Positions 20,278 to 32,936 of a stretch of 64,000 bases of DNA are shown piece by piece (position 1 is the first letter of the stretch; each line of letters begins with the position of its first letter). The stretch is from Pohlia nutans (taxonomy: Eukaryota > Streptophyta > Bryopsida > Bryales > Mniaceae). The DNA is taken from positions 8,558,501 to 8,622,500 of the forward strand of contig CM040101.1 of assembly GCA_022496805.1 (NCBI GenBank). Reading direction: 5' to 3'. The notes under the pieces were generated by a model, which saw only the letters and a list, made by a program, of their open reading frames with translations, was not told the origin of the DNA and searched no databases. A program made the position numbers and the translations under genes.

Positions 20278-20849
20278 CCCCTAAATGCCTACAACCCTCA
20301 CCAGATTTGGAGAATTGCAAAGATGCATTATAAAATGCGACTAAAGGATATTTTGTACTTGATATATGAATACAAGTTGTACATTATGAATTTTATATTC
20401 TATCAATATAGCTAGATCTGTGATCGCAATCTCCAATAGTTTTGTATAAAATTTGAAACATAAAATTCAAAATTCTCTTATAATTCGATTACGAATAAAA
20501 TATTGACAATGTATGAATGTAATTTGTTGTGATGGGTTGAAATGTAATACTCTAAATGTAGTGATTTTCGGAGATTATTGGGTTGCTTAATTTTATGAGA
20601 TGATTTTTTGAAGAGCACTTTTGATTCGTTTTGAATTAAGATCTTAGAAATTTTTGGTGGAAATGTGTGGCATGAAAAGAGGCATAGTGTCACATATTAT
20701 CCCCTTTCTAATTGGATCACACATGCATGAAGCTATCTTGCCATAAAAAATTTGTAGTAATTTTTTTACTTGGAGAAAGTGCATGACAGTTGAAAAACCA
20801 AATTTCAATTTTGTACATCAAGCTAAAAACGCATGGTGAGGCAGTAGGG
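20278..20849. mobile_element. TTAA-family element, copy of 53728-54307
   Basis: Starts after TTAA with CCCCTAAATGCC and ends GGCAGTAGGG followed by ATAA, a degenerate mirror of the start. It aligns over nearly its full 570 bp with 53728-54307; shared blocks include TTTGTTGTGATGGGTTGAAA and CATCCCCTTTCTAATYGG-type sequence. No ORF of note. Confidence 0.75.
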
Positions 20850-21572
20850 ATAAACCTTTAATCGTCAAAAAAGCCCAACCATAATAAATTTCAAATAAAC
20901 TTCACCACTGTTGAAGCATAATAATTTCAACCAATCATATTGAATTACAAAATGAGAGTATTAAAATTGTAATTTTACTGAATTTTTAAAGTTTTTTCAT
21001 ATAAATTCATTTGAAAAACATCTAAATGTTTTATTTCAAATTCACTCGTATAGGTGTCTTCTAAAAAGGATGTCTTACATACATTCTTTAGAGTCGAAGC
21101 TTCCTGGTGTTACCCTGTTCTCGTGTGTTCCTCATATACTTTTGCTTTTGCTTTGGTTGTATCCATAATTTAATTCAATTTATGATGACAAAATTCGATT
21201 GAAAATCCATAACTTTCACACCGTAAGTCAAAAAGCTGCGAAACAACTTTAGTGGACCCCTACTTGTCCAGCTTTTCAACGATGCAAAGAATGACATCAA
21301 AAACCCCCATATTCCATTTTTCATAATTTAATTCAATTTATTGTGACGAAATTCGATTAAAAATCCATAATTTTCACACCGCGTGTCCAAACGCAACAAA
21401 ACAAACTCCTTGCACCCCTCCTTGTCGAGAGCTTCCAATGGTACCAAGAACACGACTGGAGGAGTGCTTGGTTGGAGAGATCTCAACGTAACAAAACAAA
21501 ACAAACAAACAACCTCTCTTGATGTATAGATTTAGGAGTATTACCCAAAACTTACAAGCACTTAGGAATTAA
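20850..21572. repeat. Dispersed repeat adjoining the TTAA element
   Basis: Begins TAAACCTTTAATCGTC, a weak match to the element end at 18366, and ends near GCACTTAGGAATTAA. Its first 250 bp match 52340-52600 (AGCATAATAATTTCAACCAA, TGTCTTCTAAAAAGGATGT). Within it, two short blocks around CATAATTTAATTCAATTTAT (near 21165 and 21322) form a direct repeat. Probably another TTAA-type element, decayed. Confidence 0.45.
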
Positions 21573-22349
21573 TATCCATTATTTGAACATCACATAAATA
21601 AGCTATGAATTTTTAAATGTTGTGCATAAATATATCCAAAATCAACCGTACGCCTCCTTAAATTCTCATATTCTGATTGTGTACATCTTGTACACAATCA
21701 ACATCTACATTTTGGTGCCGCATTTGGATCCAAATGTACGGGTTACTTTAAGGACAAGGTACATACTTTCCAATATGTTTAAACTTCAGACAGCGAAGTA
21801 TCAACATGTCAAACACTACAAACTGCTCCTAACACCCTAAACCCTAAACTGATGATCTAAACTAACTAATAACAAAAGAATAGTAGAGGTTAGAAACAGA
21901 AAGCATTCATGTCAAAGCAATTAAATGCACTGCTCCTTAACGGGATAGAGTTCTCCTCTCATTGAAACCTCCTTTCCTCTCCTCACCTTGCAAGAGAACC
22001 AGCAATTAAGAACTCATCACTAATGAAATGAAAGTATCTGGAACTTCAAATGCTCAAGTGAAAAGTACTTCACAAACCATAGGATTAGAATCCATACCTC
22101 TTAACTGTGCAAACATTGCGAGTCAATGAATGAAAACAAATGCATCATTTAAGATCATCTAGCCGAAAGTATTGACTTTCCTTAAGGTAAGTCATCCTCT
22201 TTGTGCCACTATGTTCAAATAGTGTACATATCAAATGTAAGACACGGATACATAGTGATCACAAAGTGGCACAAACAAGGTAGTTTTTACCTTACTTGCC
22301 AGAAGAATTCAATTCAAAAAAGGGTAGAGTTGAGACATAGAATATGTTA
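21573..22349. other. Spacer, no gene seen
   Basis: Short ORFs only. Two tandem AACCCTAA-like units at 21834-21846 are too few to count as a telomeric array. Confidence 0.4.
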
Positions 22350-22602
22350 CTCCCTCTATTTCATAATAAGAGTCCACCTTTTTTTGGCATGTTTCAACTT
22401 GACATTTCTTTTGCCAAAAAAAGTCATCTCAATACTCAAAAACTATGCTATTTTTAATAGTAGTATGTAGTTTTTGTGTCACTCTCATTGTCCGCCCTGT
22501 TTGAAGTGGACAGTGCTCACGTTTTGAAGTATAAAACATAAGACAAAAACTAGGAAAAAAACATGCCAAAAAAGGTGGACTCTTATTATGAAACAGAGGG
22601 AG
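22350..22602. mobile_element. Stowaway-like MITE
   Basis: 253 bp with TA on both sides (22348-22349 and 22603-22604). Terminal inverted repeats of about 40 bp begin CTCCCTCTATTTCATAATAA and include AGTCCACCTTTTTTGGCATG. CTCCCTC ends with a TA target are the hallmark of Stowaway (Tc1/mariner-derived) MITEs. No coding content. Confidence 0.92.
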
Positions 22603-22985
22603 TATAAACTATTTCCACAGAAGGCACTAGGAGGTAAGGCATACCTGAACTTACCAGTCCACAGTTTTGAGCAGAACCAAAGGTTGGCAGCTATTCCACT
22701 GACATCTCTGCATCAAAAGTCAAAACCTGCTTTCACATACTGTAGAGAGTTATAAAAGCAGTGACATGGACTCTGGAGGACATGTGTGAGACAAGGGTCA
22801 GGTGTTCTATAAATGCTAAGATGAAGATACATCATACAAATACCCTAAACACCCCACTGACGCATGTTCAGTTTGACAGTCACGTCCTCAGTAGGAAAAT
22901 AGGATCAGTGCGAGTAGTGTAATCAATAGGAAAAAATTGGTAGATTTGCAGGCATTTTCATAGATTAGGGCCCACTAAAGTAAGG
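22603..22985. other. Spacer, no gene seen
   Basis: No ORF or repeat structure that I can support. Confidence 0.4.
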
Positions 22986-23330
22986 AGAAATCTTTGAACA
23001 TCTTCATCCCGGTTAAATTGGTTCTTCAAACACTGGAGATAAGTTAAGCTGGTCAAAGGAAGAGTTAGCCAGAGGCCAAGGGACAAAAGCACTAAAGGCT
23101 TGTCCCCACAAAAATTGTGCTATAGAATAAGGTTGAAAATTTTGGTCTAGAACTTGAACACCTTCACCCCATAAAGGCCGTGTAAACTGTCTTCCGAGGT
23201 TGTTCCAGCTCTGGAGATAAGTTTAAAGTCAGGATGTGGAATCATCAGCCATAGGTAGGGAGAAAAGAGCTACAAGCTTGTCTACACAAAATTTGTGCTG
23301 TGATGGTTGTAAAATCTAGTCTAAATATCA
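22986..23330. repeat. Diverged tandem duplication of about 165 bp
   Basis: Units near 22990-23145 and 23155-23325 share, in order, CTTCA.CCC, CTGGAGATAAGTT, AGCCA..GG, GGGA.AAAAG, GCTTGTC..CACAAAA and TTGTGCT. No reading frame is kept, so not a coding duplication. Confidence 0.6.
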
Positions 23331-24201
23331 TTCCATTTTCTACTAAATAAAGGAGGGTATAACAAGTACATAAATGGCCAAACCATTCACAAAATGGGGC
23401 GTCAGACATGCAGTCCATGTGGTCAACCCGTGTCTGAAAAACTACCTGGCTCAAGTAATAACAAGGGGCATCTAGGAAAAAGAGAATAAATTCACAGTGC
23501 AACTAGAAATGGGAAGTGCTGCTTCTACTCTTATCTAACATGTGGCACTACCACTAGCAAGAAGAGCCTATCAGTAGGAGGGCTGGTAAATCCAAGCATC
23601 CGCAATCTTTCAGTTGGCAAGGTGGCAACTACATTTAAGTGGCAAGGAGCATGACAGGTGCTAGATTCCCTGAGCTGCTATTATGTCTCAACAGAAATAT
23701 CCCACATAATACCAGAAACGCCAATTCCTCAGAATCAACGGAAGGGACTGAGTAACACATCATAGAGTGTGGGCACAGCTCGGCTCCTCTCCTCTCACTG
23801 GTATAGGTGAAGGCAGGCTTGGCTGGCAGGCTTCGGCATGGAGTGGTGTGGGTGGTGATGGTCTTTCAGGCTCCAGGATCATCCGCCAGGCTGCTATAGT
23901 ACCATGACTGTTTTAGGACCGGGAGAAAAGAAGGCACCACGGGTTGTATCAGCATCTGCCTAGCTAACCAGGGTTGTCTATATCAAGACTTTGAACGCTG
24001 AATCAACGAGATGTACTATGAACAGATAGCATATAATTAATTTACAAGCATCTGAACATGGCTAATAGGATTCACCTCTCAGAACATTGCAGCAAATCTT
24101 CGCACCGGTCTGACTTGCATTCAAAGACCCGTCAGAAATAGACTAAAGCGGACCTACTGTGAAAACATTATGAGGGAGTTTACACACCTTACTAAGCAGG
24201 G
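23331..24201. other. Region downstream of the KH gene
   Basis: No ORF with domains. The part nearest 24201 is probably the KH gene's 3' UTR, perhaps spliced. I cannot fix a poly(A) site. Confidence 0.35.
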
Positions 24202-27200
24202 TTAGGCGGCAAACCCTGAAGAGGAAAGTATACCACCCATGGATGACTGCATGTAGGCCTGTACCAAACTTTGAGCAGCATGAGTCTGTTCCTGTGTTCC
24301 TGAAAGTTCTAGCACCCGATCTTTTGCGCCTTGTTCACTGTTATGTAATTTCACTTTCGCTCCAGAAATCTGTGGAACAAGAATCATATGTCACTGAAGC
24401 TTCAAGATCAAGGACAAACTGGATTCGCAAGTAGAAACCGCTTGAATGTGCCTTTCAATTATGCAGCACTGCACAAGGCAACAAACAAAGCTGGTCCTAG
24501 GACCAATGCATTTGATGCAGTGATCCGTTGCCTGTACAGGTGAAGCTAGCAAACCTGTCGAATATGAGCGATGTTGCTGCCACCCTTGCCGATGACTGAA
24601 CCCACAGCCGTATTAGGAATATGAACTTCGATGGTGGACATCGTACCTAGGCCTGTCCCGTGACCGTGGCTCCCTATAACTCTGTTCCCGCCTCTGCAAG
24701 CCATAAAACTTTCACTTAGTCACTAATTAATCAATCTGTTTCAGGAACACTCTCAGCTGAGTAGGCTTTTACTTGTGGTCATTACTCCACAAATTCGGGT
24801 GATTATCAAGCGGGTACTTCTAGGGTTATGGCCCAAAGGCACACTAGTCAAGCACAAAGTGAAGGGTACACATATTGGCTTTGGATAACTACAAGCTCCA
24901 GGTCTCAAGCATACCTACCCTCCAAAACCTCCTGCAAGTGGTTGGATCAAGTGCGAAGGGCCACCACCAAAGCCAGAGAGGCTACTCAATCCACCACCTC
25001 CCTGAGACGTTTCAGGAGTCAGAAATATAGTGCTTCTCTATGCTTCAAAATAGAGCAGACATTCACCAATTCACTGATGTAGGTGTGCTCTCATGAACTG
25101 TCCAAATCCAAGGCTGCAATACAGCCCTAGATTTAAAGAGGTCAGAGATGGTGCCCTACTTGCCCAATTCCAGGTCTCAAACTAAAGTTGCGAGGCAGTC
25201 GATTGAGATTCACGCTAAAACCAACCCCAATCAAAGCATTGTGTGCCAGCCAAGAATGCTCCCATTCCATTCTTGCCTGTTATCAGGATGGATGCAAGCA
25301 CAGGAAGAGATGTGCCTTGAAGTACGACAGGTAACTGGAGTACAGGACCTATAGTAAGGTTTAATCGCACATGGTGTTCCACATGGTTTGATTGTCTCTA
25401 CTGAGAGGAATCAGACAGATCCAAATACTATTCTCAATTTTGCATGCCGGTTGCTGCAGATAAATACGAAAACACGAAGTTCAACTCACCCCCATGCCCC
25501 ATGCTTCTGGAGGAGAACCAAGCCTTCCGTAACCAGAAGATGAATGCATCCCAGATAATGGATAAACCCCTCCACGCGGCGACCGAGATTCCATCCTTCC
25601 ACCAAAGTCGTACGAGCTCTCTCTAGGCAAACTTAGAGGTGGCATTGAGTGTCCATAATCACGACCTCCACCCCCACCTCTCCCTGTCTCGCTTCCACTT
25701 TCTCTGAATGCGTTGTTGCGCAACCTGCTAATAACTTGAAAAAGAGCTTCCCGAGCCACAGTTGTATCACCCACAATCTGCATCCCCTAGACATCAATAT
25801 GTTTTCTTCGTTTGTTTGATCACAACAGCAAACTGCAACTGTGCTTAATACAAACAACAAGAGGCAAGAGGCAAGAGGCAAGAGGGCTGTTTTATTATGA
25901 TTATTATTATTAAATCGTTGTCCCATGGTTGAGGGATACCTGTACAAGTTCGTCTGCATCCATAGCACAACGAGGAAGGGTATCCTTAGGAAGAACGCGA
26001 ATGTTGGCCCGTGTAGCTCTGCGCATATCTTCAATGATGCTGCCTCCCTTGCCTAATAAACATCCAATTTGATTGGTGGAAACAAGCAGCCTAGTGGTTA
26101 CTATTCCATCCTTGTCTCCTCCCATCTCAGCGGTAATCCTACCTTGCACCTGAATCATTGCCTCAAGTGCAGGAGAGAAAGAGTCTCCTGGCAGCTGCAG
26201 CACAAAGATTCCAAGATTCAGTACTACGAGTCCTAATCACAAGTGGACCAAGGTTAGTCATGTCTTGCAGTTTACAGACACAAACAACCAGAGGTCCTCT
26301 TTATGTGCTTTACCAGATAACACCCAACCTAAGAAGAGGCACTGGAATTTTGGGCACACAAACGCTTTATATCACTACACGAGGGTATATCCTTCAACCG
26401 ACTGATTTTAAGAATAATTAACGCAATACCTGAGGGAAAAAGAGTACCCAAATGTCACCATGATAACTTCAAAAAGCTTCACGCTTTAGATGACCAGAAA
26501 AACTCAGCGTGAGATACTTGAAATGTCGTCCAAGGATGACCATGCCAACAAGTGAGCTCTACAATGACCATAAAGGATTGTACCTCAAGGGCGGATACGA
26601 TGATGACACGTTCATCAGAACCAGGAACTGCATTGGCGATCTTGATGCGGGCTCCCGTTTCCTTGCGCAAGTTATATATGATGCTACCGCCTTTCCCAAT
26701 AACACTGCCAATCTTGTCACTAGGACAAAGTAGACGAAACACAAGCTCATTCTCCCCAGTCTCGCGTGGTCCCTCTTTACTGCGCCTGGTATCTGGTCGT
26801 TCCAGAGGCAGATTCCCACCCCTCATAGGTGGCCAAGGATCTCTTTCCAGATGCGGCGGCTCTGGCCCTAGCCCGAAAAGATGCCCGTCGCCCTTGGAAC
26901 GATAAGAATCTTTCGGTAAATAGTCACTGACTGGTACAAAAGCTGGCCCCGGGGATGCAAATGATGGTGGTCGATCTCGGGGTGGATTCTCTTGCAATCG
27001 GGACGATATCAAAAGAAGAGCTTTTTTCAACACCGAAACGTCCCCAGAAACCTGTAGTAACACGCAACTGTTAAGTCCTTAAAGCCCTTGCCTGCATCTA
27101 AAAGTAAAAAAATTCGGATTGATTTCTGAGTTAAGCTGCAGAAAACCTTAAAAGAGCACAGCATAATAACCTCTAAAGGACCAAGAAGGCCTCATGTTTT

Positions 27201-28452
27201 TTATTTTTATTTAGCACTTTTGAGTAGGTCGTATGGGAACTTTCTTTTGATCAATTCTATTTATTTATTGACCAACACATGCAATGTTCTTCACTGATGT
27301 ATGTTTTTTCTACTAAAAAAAGTATTAAAAAAAACACTCATTGCATGATAGATCATCATCATTATCTATTAGAATTTCAGATGTGAAATTTTAGATGTAA
27401 AATTTCACCCTGTCGGAATTATGTTTTTTACAATGTGATCGGTCATTTTAAAACCATGAAAACTCGGTCCTTTAGGGGTTAAAGCCCTATGTCCAGTGGT
27501 GGAGATTCCAACTTGGTCGAAACTGAGCTACTTGAACTAGAATAAGTATGTTAAGCCTCTTATCTTTTAATACATACATATACTGCTTTGATACATCTAC
27601 TAGTGAAACTTTGATCTTTGCATACAATATCTAGCCATTTATATTCATCTGAGAAACAAGTACCTGAACGATTTCATCCAAAGGCATAGCACAGCCGGGT
27701 AGCTGATCTTTGGGAAGAACGCGAATCTGGGCTCCGGTGGATTGTCGCATCTGTTCGATGATCTTGCCCCCTTTACCAAGCAGGCATCCAATTTGGTTGT
27801 TGGGAACAAGCAGGCGCGTGACAACCTGCAGACTAGGGTTATCTTCCTCCCGATCAGAGCCATCGCCAAGGCCTGGAGTTTCAACATCCGCAATGATGCG
27901 AGCATGCACCTTAAACAAAGCTTCTTGAGCAGGGCTCAGCTTGTTCTCACTCAGATCCCTGTCTCTGTTGTCTTTCCTGTCACTCGCCTCGTTCTTACCC
28001 CCGTTGTCTCGTTCCCTAGATCGACCATCCCGTGACCCTCTGTCACGAGAGTCTCGGCCGTCTACTTTCCCTCGTCCTCTGTCACTCCCTCGATCTAATG
28101 AAGAAATAATAATCACTCGCTCGTCTACTCCAGGTATCGCATCGGCAATTTTAATCTTGGCACCGGAGTCTTGCCGCAACGTCTTGATTATACTTCCCCC
28201 TTTGCCTATGACGCTCCCAATCTTCGGTGCAGGACATAAGATGCGAAACACCACGTCATCTGCCAAAGCTCCCGGGGTCATCATAGGCAGCGGGGGCATG
28301 TCTCGAGGCACGAATTGTCCATGTCCCCCCCCGGCTAATTCTCGGCTGCTGTAACTACTGCCTTGGTTTCGTCGCTTTTGCCGCCCGTTACGGTCAGCTA
28401 AGTCCACATCATATAGCGGATGCGGCCGCTTTCCATTGTAACCCCGGTCCAT
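24202..28452 (-). CDS. Five-KH-domain RNA-binding protein (RCF3/HEN4 type)
   Basis: Nuclear RNA-binding protein of the plant group with five hnRNP-K-type KH domains (RCF3/HOS5/SHINY1 and HEN4), known for roles in pre-mRNA processing, stress and flowering gene expression. Exons: 28452-27664, 27051-26584, 26194-25940, 25777-25490, 25001-24919, 24693-24555, 24369-24202; 729 residues, phases all consistent. The start is ATG 28452 (MDRGYNGKRPHP); the frame is open slightly further up but has no earlier ATG. KH1 at about 66-125, KH2 210-285, KH3 365-425, KH4 455-530, KH5 640-715; each keeps the GKGG loop that grips RNA. A charged RD/RS-like linker (about 120-170) separates KH1 and KH2, and a Gly-rich stretch precedes KH5. 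KH2, KH4 and KH5 are each split by an intron. Intron 1 holds a TTAA-family element. Confidence 0.93.
27170..27478. mobile_element. TTAA-family element in KH gene intron 1
   Basis: Begins after ATAA with CCTCTAAAGGACCAAG and ends CTCGGTCCTTTAGGGG followed by TTAA (27479-27482). The ends are imperfect inverted repeats. Parts match the element in the ClpX intron at 56159-56379 (TTTTGAGTAGGT, CACATGCAATGT.CTTCACTGA, TTAAAACCATGAA), in the same orientation. Confidence 0.75.
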
Positions 28453-29100
28453 TGTAAAGCCGCAAACCACGGCTCCAAAAAACTAGGAACTGCAAATCAA
28501 GCAGAAGAATACTTAGACAAGGAAAAATCACAATTATAGTAACAAGGAAAGAACAAGAAAACTAACAAGAAAGTCCCGACATTAGCTCGCAATACTGAGA
28601 GGAGAGGGAGATATACACGGGAACCAATTCCTCTCACATTCCAATCACACTCTTGAGTAGCAGCCGGACACCAGTAAAACGTCAATACATAGTTTTAGTA
28701 CTCAAAATACACTCTAATTAAACAGCACAAGCGACATGCCCAAGGAGGGGGAAAACTTCGTCTTCTTTGTTAATTCAGATGCTGGACACCAAGTGTTGCG
28801 CAAGCAAGCAAGGAGCTTGAATTCGTGGAATGCGAAAGCTGAAACTCAGACAAAAGCTTTTGCTTTTGTCCAAATGATTTTGCTTGCAAACACGGGAACT
28901 AAACCCTAAGAAAAAAAAGTAGCGGAGATGGCAGAGAGAGCGTACCAAGTTGAACGGCGGAGAGTTGGCAAAGAATACTCCGTTGTGAGAATGCAAGGTA
29001 CAGTAGGGAAGAACCCAAGGGGAGGAAGAGATGGCGAAAGCCTGTTTGGACGCTGCAACACGATTGCTGTGACTTCTGACTGGCAGGGGGTGGCAAATTA
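28453..29100 (-). promoter_or_regulatory. Likely spliced 5' leader of the KH gene
   Basis: A plausible 5' UTR intron runs from GTACGC (donor at 28945) to TTTGCAG (acceptor at 28490), leaving a short leader before ATG 28452. Upstream exon sequence would lie around 28946-29060. AAACCCTAA at about 28901 lies within the proposed intron; it resembles a plant telo-box. Inferred from signals only. Confidence 0.4.
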
Positions 29101-29199
29101 GGGTTTAGGGGGCTTGGAACAATGACACCGTCGGTGGGCTAGTAAGTTCAGTCGTCTAGGGAATCTCCCTTGCATCTTTGCTTGAGGTGCCCCACTGAA

Positions 29200-29395
29200 C
29201 TACACCGAAATCATTATCATATACTGTGGGTGGGTGGATGGCGTTGGTACATTCATCCATTTGGACAAATTCTCTTTCACTTTAACAAGTTTCATCTAAT
29301 TTGGATGAAATTTACCAAAATATTTTGAAATTTTTATTATTAGCAAAGTCTCTCATAAATACCATGAGCCACAATATATGTTGATTTTGGTGTAG
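29200..29395. mobile_element. MITE with CTACACCG ends
   Basis: 196 bp. Left end CTACACCGAAATCA, right end TGATTTTGGTGTAG. The interior matches 19727-19969. No obvious target duplication. Also similar in its ends to 49743-49952. Confidence 0.7.
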
Positions 29396-30602
29396 TAATT
29401 TAACCCGTAAAAGACTGTGAGGACATATTGTGTCCTCAATGTTTTTTTAATCTTGTATGGCATGCATGGATTTACTCAAATTAGGGTTTTTTTCACTAAA
29501 GAATTGTAGCGAGTTGAAATGGCAACATACTTAGTTACGACGATTGTAGAAAAACGTGAAACATTGATCAGGAATAATATCTACAAGTGTGGAGGTAAAA
29601 GCAGTGACCTTTCAGTTATAGAGGTTGATGATCTAGTAAAGGGCGTAAGAGGTCATATCCATGTATATATGGCATGCATTGTTCAATCTTGAATAACATG
29701 CACTATTTATACCTTGAATTTCTTATTGATTGCAGAACCATAAAGCAGATGAAGATTAATTCACTACGTGTCAAGAATCAATTAGTCTCAACATACAACT
29801 ATTATGTATCAACTGAATGACAAGAAGTTCAACAACTTAATATTCAATTGGATTTATTACGCATCAACCTCAAAAAGTTAGGATTGGTGCATTGTTCACA
29901 ATTTTTTCAATCAGGATAGCATGCACTGTTTACAATCCATGGCAATTGACTATGTCTATTGAAGTTACCGGCTATGCCAATTACCATTCATGGTATTCTC
30001 TGAGCCTCCAAAACAGCATACCACATATAGGGTGTTACAATCATATGCTAAGGGTGATTTTGCAACCAGTTCTTCTTACAAAGGGTAGTAGCCGGCTATT
30101 TTTAACATCAGATCATGAAATACCAATTTTGTAAAATTGCCAATCACATAACTACCTACGAAAGGCAGAATTTTTTGTGTTAATCAAACACTACAATTTT
30201 TTGATCCATACGGTACAAGATGAAGAGAGGAACATAAAAAGATGATGCAACTATTAGAACCATAACCATATTGTGAAAAGACTATAATGTATATGAAAGA
30301 CTTATAGATGGATGTAATACATGGAAAACTTGGGATAGTTCTTAACTCTTTTTGAAAGAGAGGTTTTTCCTCTCTTTTAAGGTGGCCAAAACCACCTCGT
30401 CATCAAAACCCTCCAGTGCCGTTTCCTGCACTTACATTGTCCCTCGACCCTCCGAATTACTACTCCTAGATCCCTGAAACTTCATTACTCAAATCTATAG
30501 CCAGATATGTCCAATTTCCTTAGATCTACCACAAATCCACACACAACAACACCTGATCTACAAGCTCCAAGTGTCAAAACTCCAAATCTACAACATCCAC
30601 GC
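29396..30602. other. Spacer, no gene seen
   Basis: TTAACCCGTAAAAG at 29400 looks like one end of a TTAA-family element, but I find no partner end. Otherwise short ORFs only. Confidence 0.4.
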
Positions 30603-31015
30603 CTCGGGGAGTGCACTTAAAGTTAAGACTAGGAATCACGTGAGTGCGTACTTTTGACCCCCCTATGTATGTATTAAAAAATCATCTAAAAATTGTAAAA
30701 AAATATGAAGTTGTTCAACACAATCTAAAGTTCTTGTTGTATGAATTTCAAAAAATAATTACTTGTAAATATTTTTAAATTGATTTTTGAAGCAAAAAAC
30801 AACACATTTTAGTTCAAACTTCTATCGTTTTTTTTACAAGATTTAAAAAACTTTTGGTCTTGAAATATACACCAAATGATTGATATTTACGTAATGATTT
30901 AGCACCTAAAAAATCTTAATTTAAAAACTATTTTAAAGCCAAGTATTGTAGGGAATATGCTATTAAAACGCACTCACGTGTATTCCTAATCTTAACTTTA
31001 AGTGCACTCCCCGGG
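30603..31015. mobile_element. MITE with 8-bp target duplication (hAT-like)
   Basis: 413 bp flanked by ATCCACGC at 30595-30602 and 31016-31023. Inverted ends of about 43 bp contain GGGGAGTGCACTTAAAGTTA and CACGTGAGTGCGT, with few mismatches. Eight-base duplication suits hAT elements; the long ends would also suit Mutator-like ones, which usually make nine. Interior is AT-rich with no transposase. Confidence 0.88.
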
Positions 31016-31255
31016 ATCCACGCACACAAATGGTCTTCAACAACACCTAGAAGGCCAGATTTAGAACACAACATACATAATTTTGTCCCCTTTTGTACTA
31101 GGGGACTTAAACACTAGTCATAAAGCCTCAATCGCAATGTGCATTGACCTTGTCATGGCCTCCTGAATCCTCCTTGCTAACACAAAATTCCTCTAAACCT
31201 CTAACAACACACATTAACACTACCTACATCAATACGCATACACACACGAGTACTA

Positions 31256-31553
31256 CATCAAGAATTTAGAACCCCATGGATTTTAAACGATTTCCGTGCG
31301 ACATCCCATATTTCATGGGTTCTTACATTTTTCGTATGGATTCCGCACGAATTCTGTACGGATTTTGCGCCAATTTTGCACGTTTTCTGCACTGTGTAAG
31401 ATAACGAAAAGAATGAATGTAGAAGCCGTGCAGATTCACTGCAAAATTAGCGTGAAATCCGTGAAGAATCTGCGCGAAAAATTTACGAACCCATGAAATA
31501 TCGGATGTCGCACTGAAATCGTTAAAAATCAATGAGGTCCTAAATTCCTGATG
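31256..31553. mobile_element. Near-complete palindromic element with TA flanks
   Basis: 298 bp flanked by TA. Ends CATCAAGAATTTAGAACC and GGTCCTAAATTCCTGATG are inverted. Complementarity continues inward through GTGCGACATCC and ATATTTCATGGGTTC to near the centre, so almost the whole element folds back. Confidence 0.82.
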
Positions 31554-31556
31554 TAC

Positions 31557-32049
31557 CTCTACCAACACACATGAGAACAAGTGAGAATGAGGGAAGTGAG
31601 AGCTCAAAGCCTTGACTAATACTACCTCAAATTTGCTCCCAAAATTGGATATAGACATCTATTTTGAGCTCTACTTCTAGTAATCTTTTTTTAATGATTA
31701 TTACTTTGAAACTTTGGATTTGGGTACTAATAATGAAATAACAAAGGGCACCACGTAATTAAAACAAATAGAAAGACAATTTGAGACTCCTTTATAGTCT
31801 TTGACCAAAAACATTGTAATTTCAACAAGGCAAATCAACTTTTTGGTACACAATACCATGCTTTCACCATATGTCGTTTTAATTTTTAGAACCAATGTGG
31901 GCAACCAATAAGTTATTTTTTCAATTCAAGATTTTTTTTTAAAATGTTGATTTTTTTCCAAAAATAAGGTTCAATATTTAACAATTGGATTTTGAATTGT
32001 GAGGTTCAGAGTTGGAGATTTATAATACACATCTTCTAAAAATATATTT
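31557..32049. other. Spacer, no gene seen
   Basis: AT-rich, short ORFs without domains. Confidence 0.4.
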
Positions 32050-32290
32050 TTTCAATTTGGAGTTGTGCAATAATCAAAATACCTATGAACAAAATGCGAA
32101 AATATTGCAAATACTTGAAAATATAGTAAATACTTACAGATACAACACATGTAATATGCGGTATTTTTTGTGTTTTGATGTTTTTATCTTGTTATATTTT
32201 TTTGGATTGTGTTCTCTTGTTCATGTTCCATTAGTGTATGTATTCCGATCTTGATCAACGTACTAGCTCCTTTCATATTTTAACGTATAA
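32050..32290 (-). repeat. Dispersed repeat, copy 2 of an inverted pair
   Basis: Reverse-strand relative of 16305-16560; clearest block is TTCATGTTCCATTAGTGTAT. The tail CTCCTTTCATAT also matches. Confidence 0.65.
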
Positions 32291-32936
32291 ATTTCTGTCC
32301 TAAACTGTACATGGATATGTCACTCACTTGTAAAATTTATAATAATTACGTGTGAACCCGTTCTTGACATGAAAGATTGTAACAAAGAGGTGTTGACATA
32401 AGTCATTGCTGAACCTCTCCACTTTCATTTTTGAAAATTTAATCCAAATTTTATTTAACTTTGAAGTCACACACGCTCCAAAATCTCATTTTTGAGTGTG
32501 CATTGTACAATTCAAAGACATACTATAATCTTGCAATTCCACCATTGGATGATTCTCTAATTTTAGCAAAATGTCTACACTCCAGTTGAGAATACAATTG
32601 TTCGGTTATTTTCTAATTTCATCCATTCTATTTAAGATAGTATCAATTGATAGTGGGAAAATTCACCGAAATCTAGTGCATCCAACTACAATACCCTAGG
32701 CACTAAAGGGTTAAGAACCTTATGACACAAGCCATCGAGTCACAAAAATTGGACCCACCCCTGCAATTTTGAGTCAAAGTAGAATCGGGTTGCGGAGTAA
32801 CCAAAACTGCAGATAAAAAAAAGAGAAACTTGACATTTCTTTGCTGTAAAGCTATTACCAAACTGTTACTAATAGAAGCTAGTACCAGTAGTGGCCTTGG
32901 ACACCACATTGACATGACACAATTGCATGTTACCAA
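32291..32936. other. Spacer with one unpaired TTAA-family end
   Basis: GGCACTAAAGGGTTAA ending at 32714 resembles the right end of the TTAA family. No left partner was found. No gene. Confidence 0.4.

Noticed and set aside
21834..21846. Telomere-like AACCCTAAACCCTAAA
   Set aside because: Only about two units; short interstitial matches are common by chance in plants.
25778..25939. Possible U12-type intron in the KH gene (donor GTATCC)
   Set aside because: The donor does not match GTATCCTT fully and no TTCCTTAAC-like branch site lies before the acceptor.
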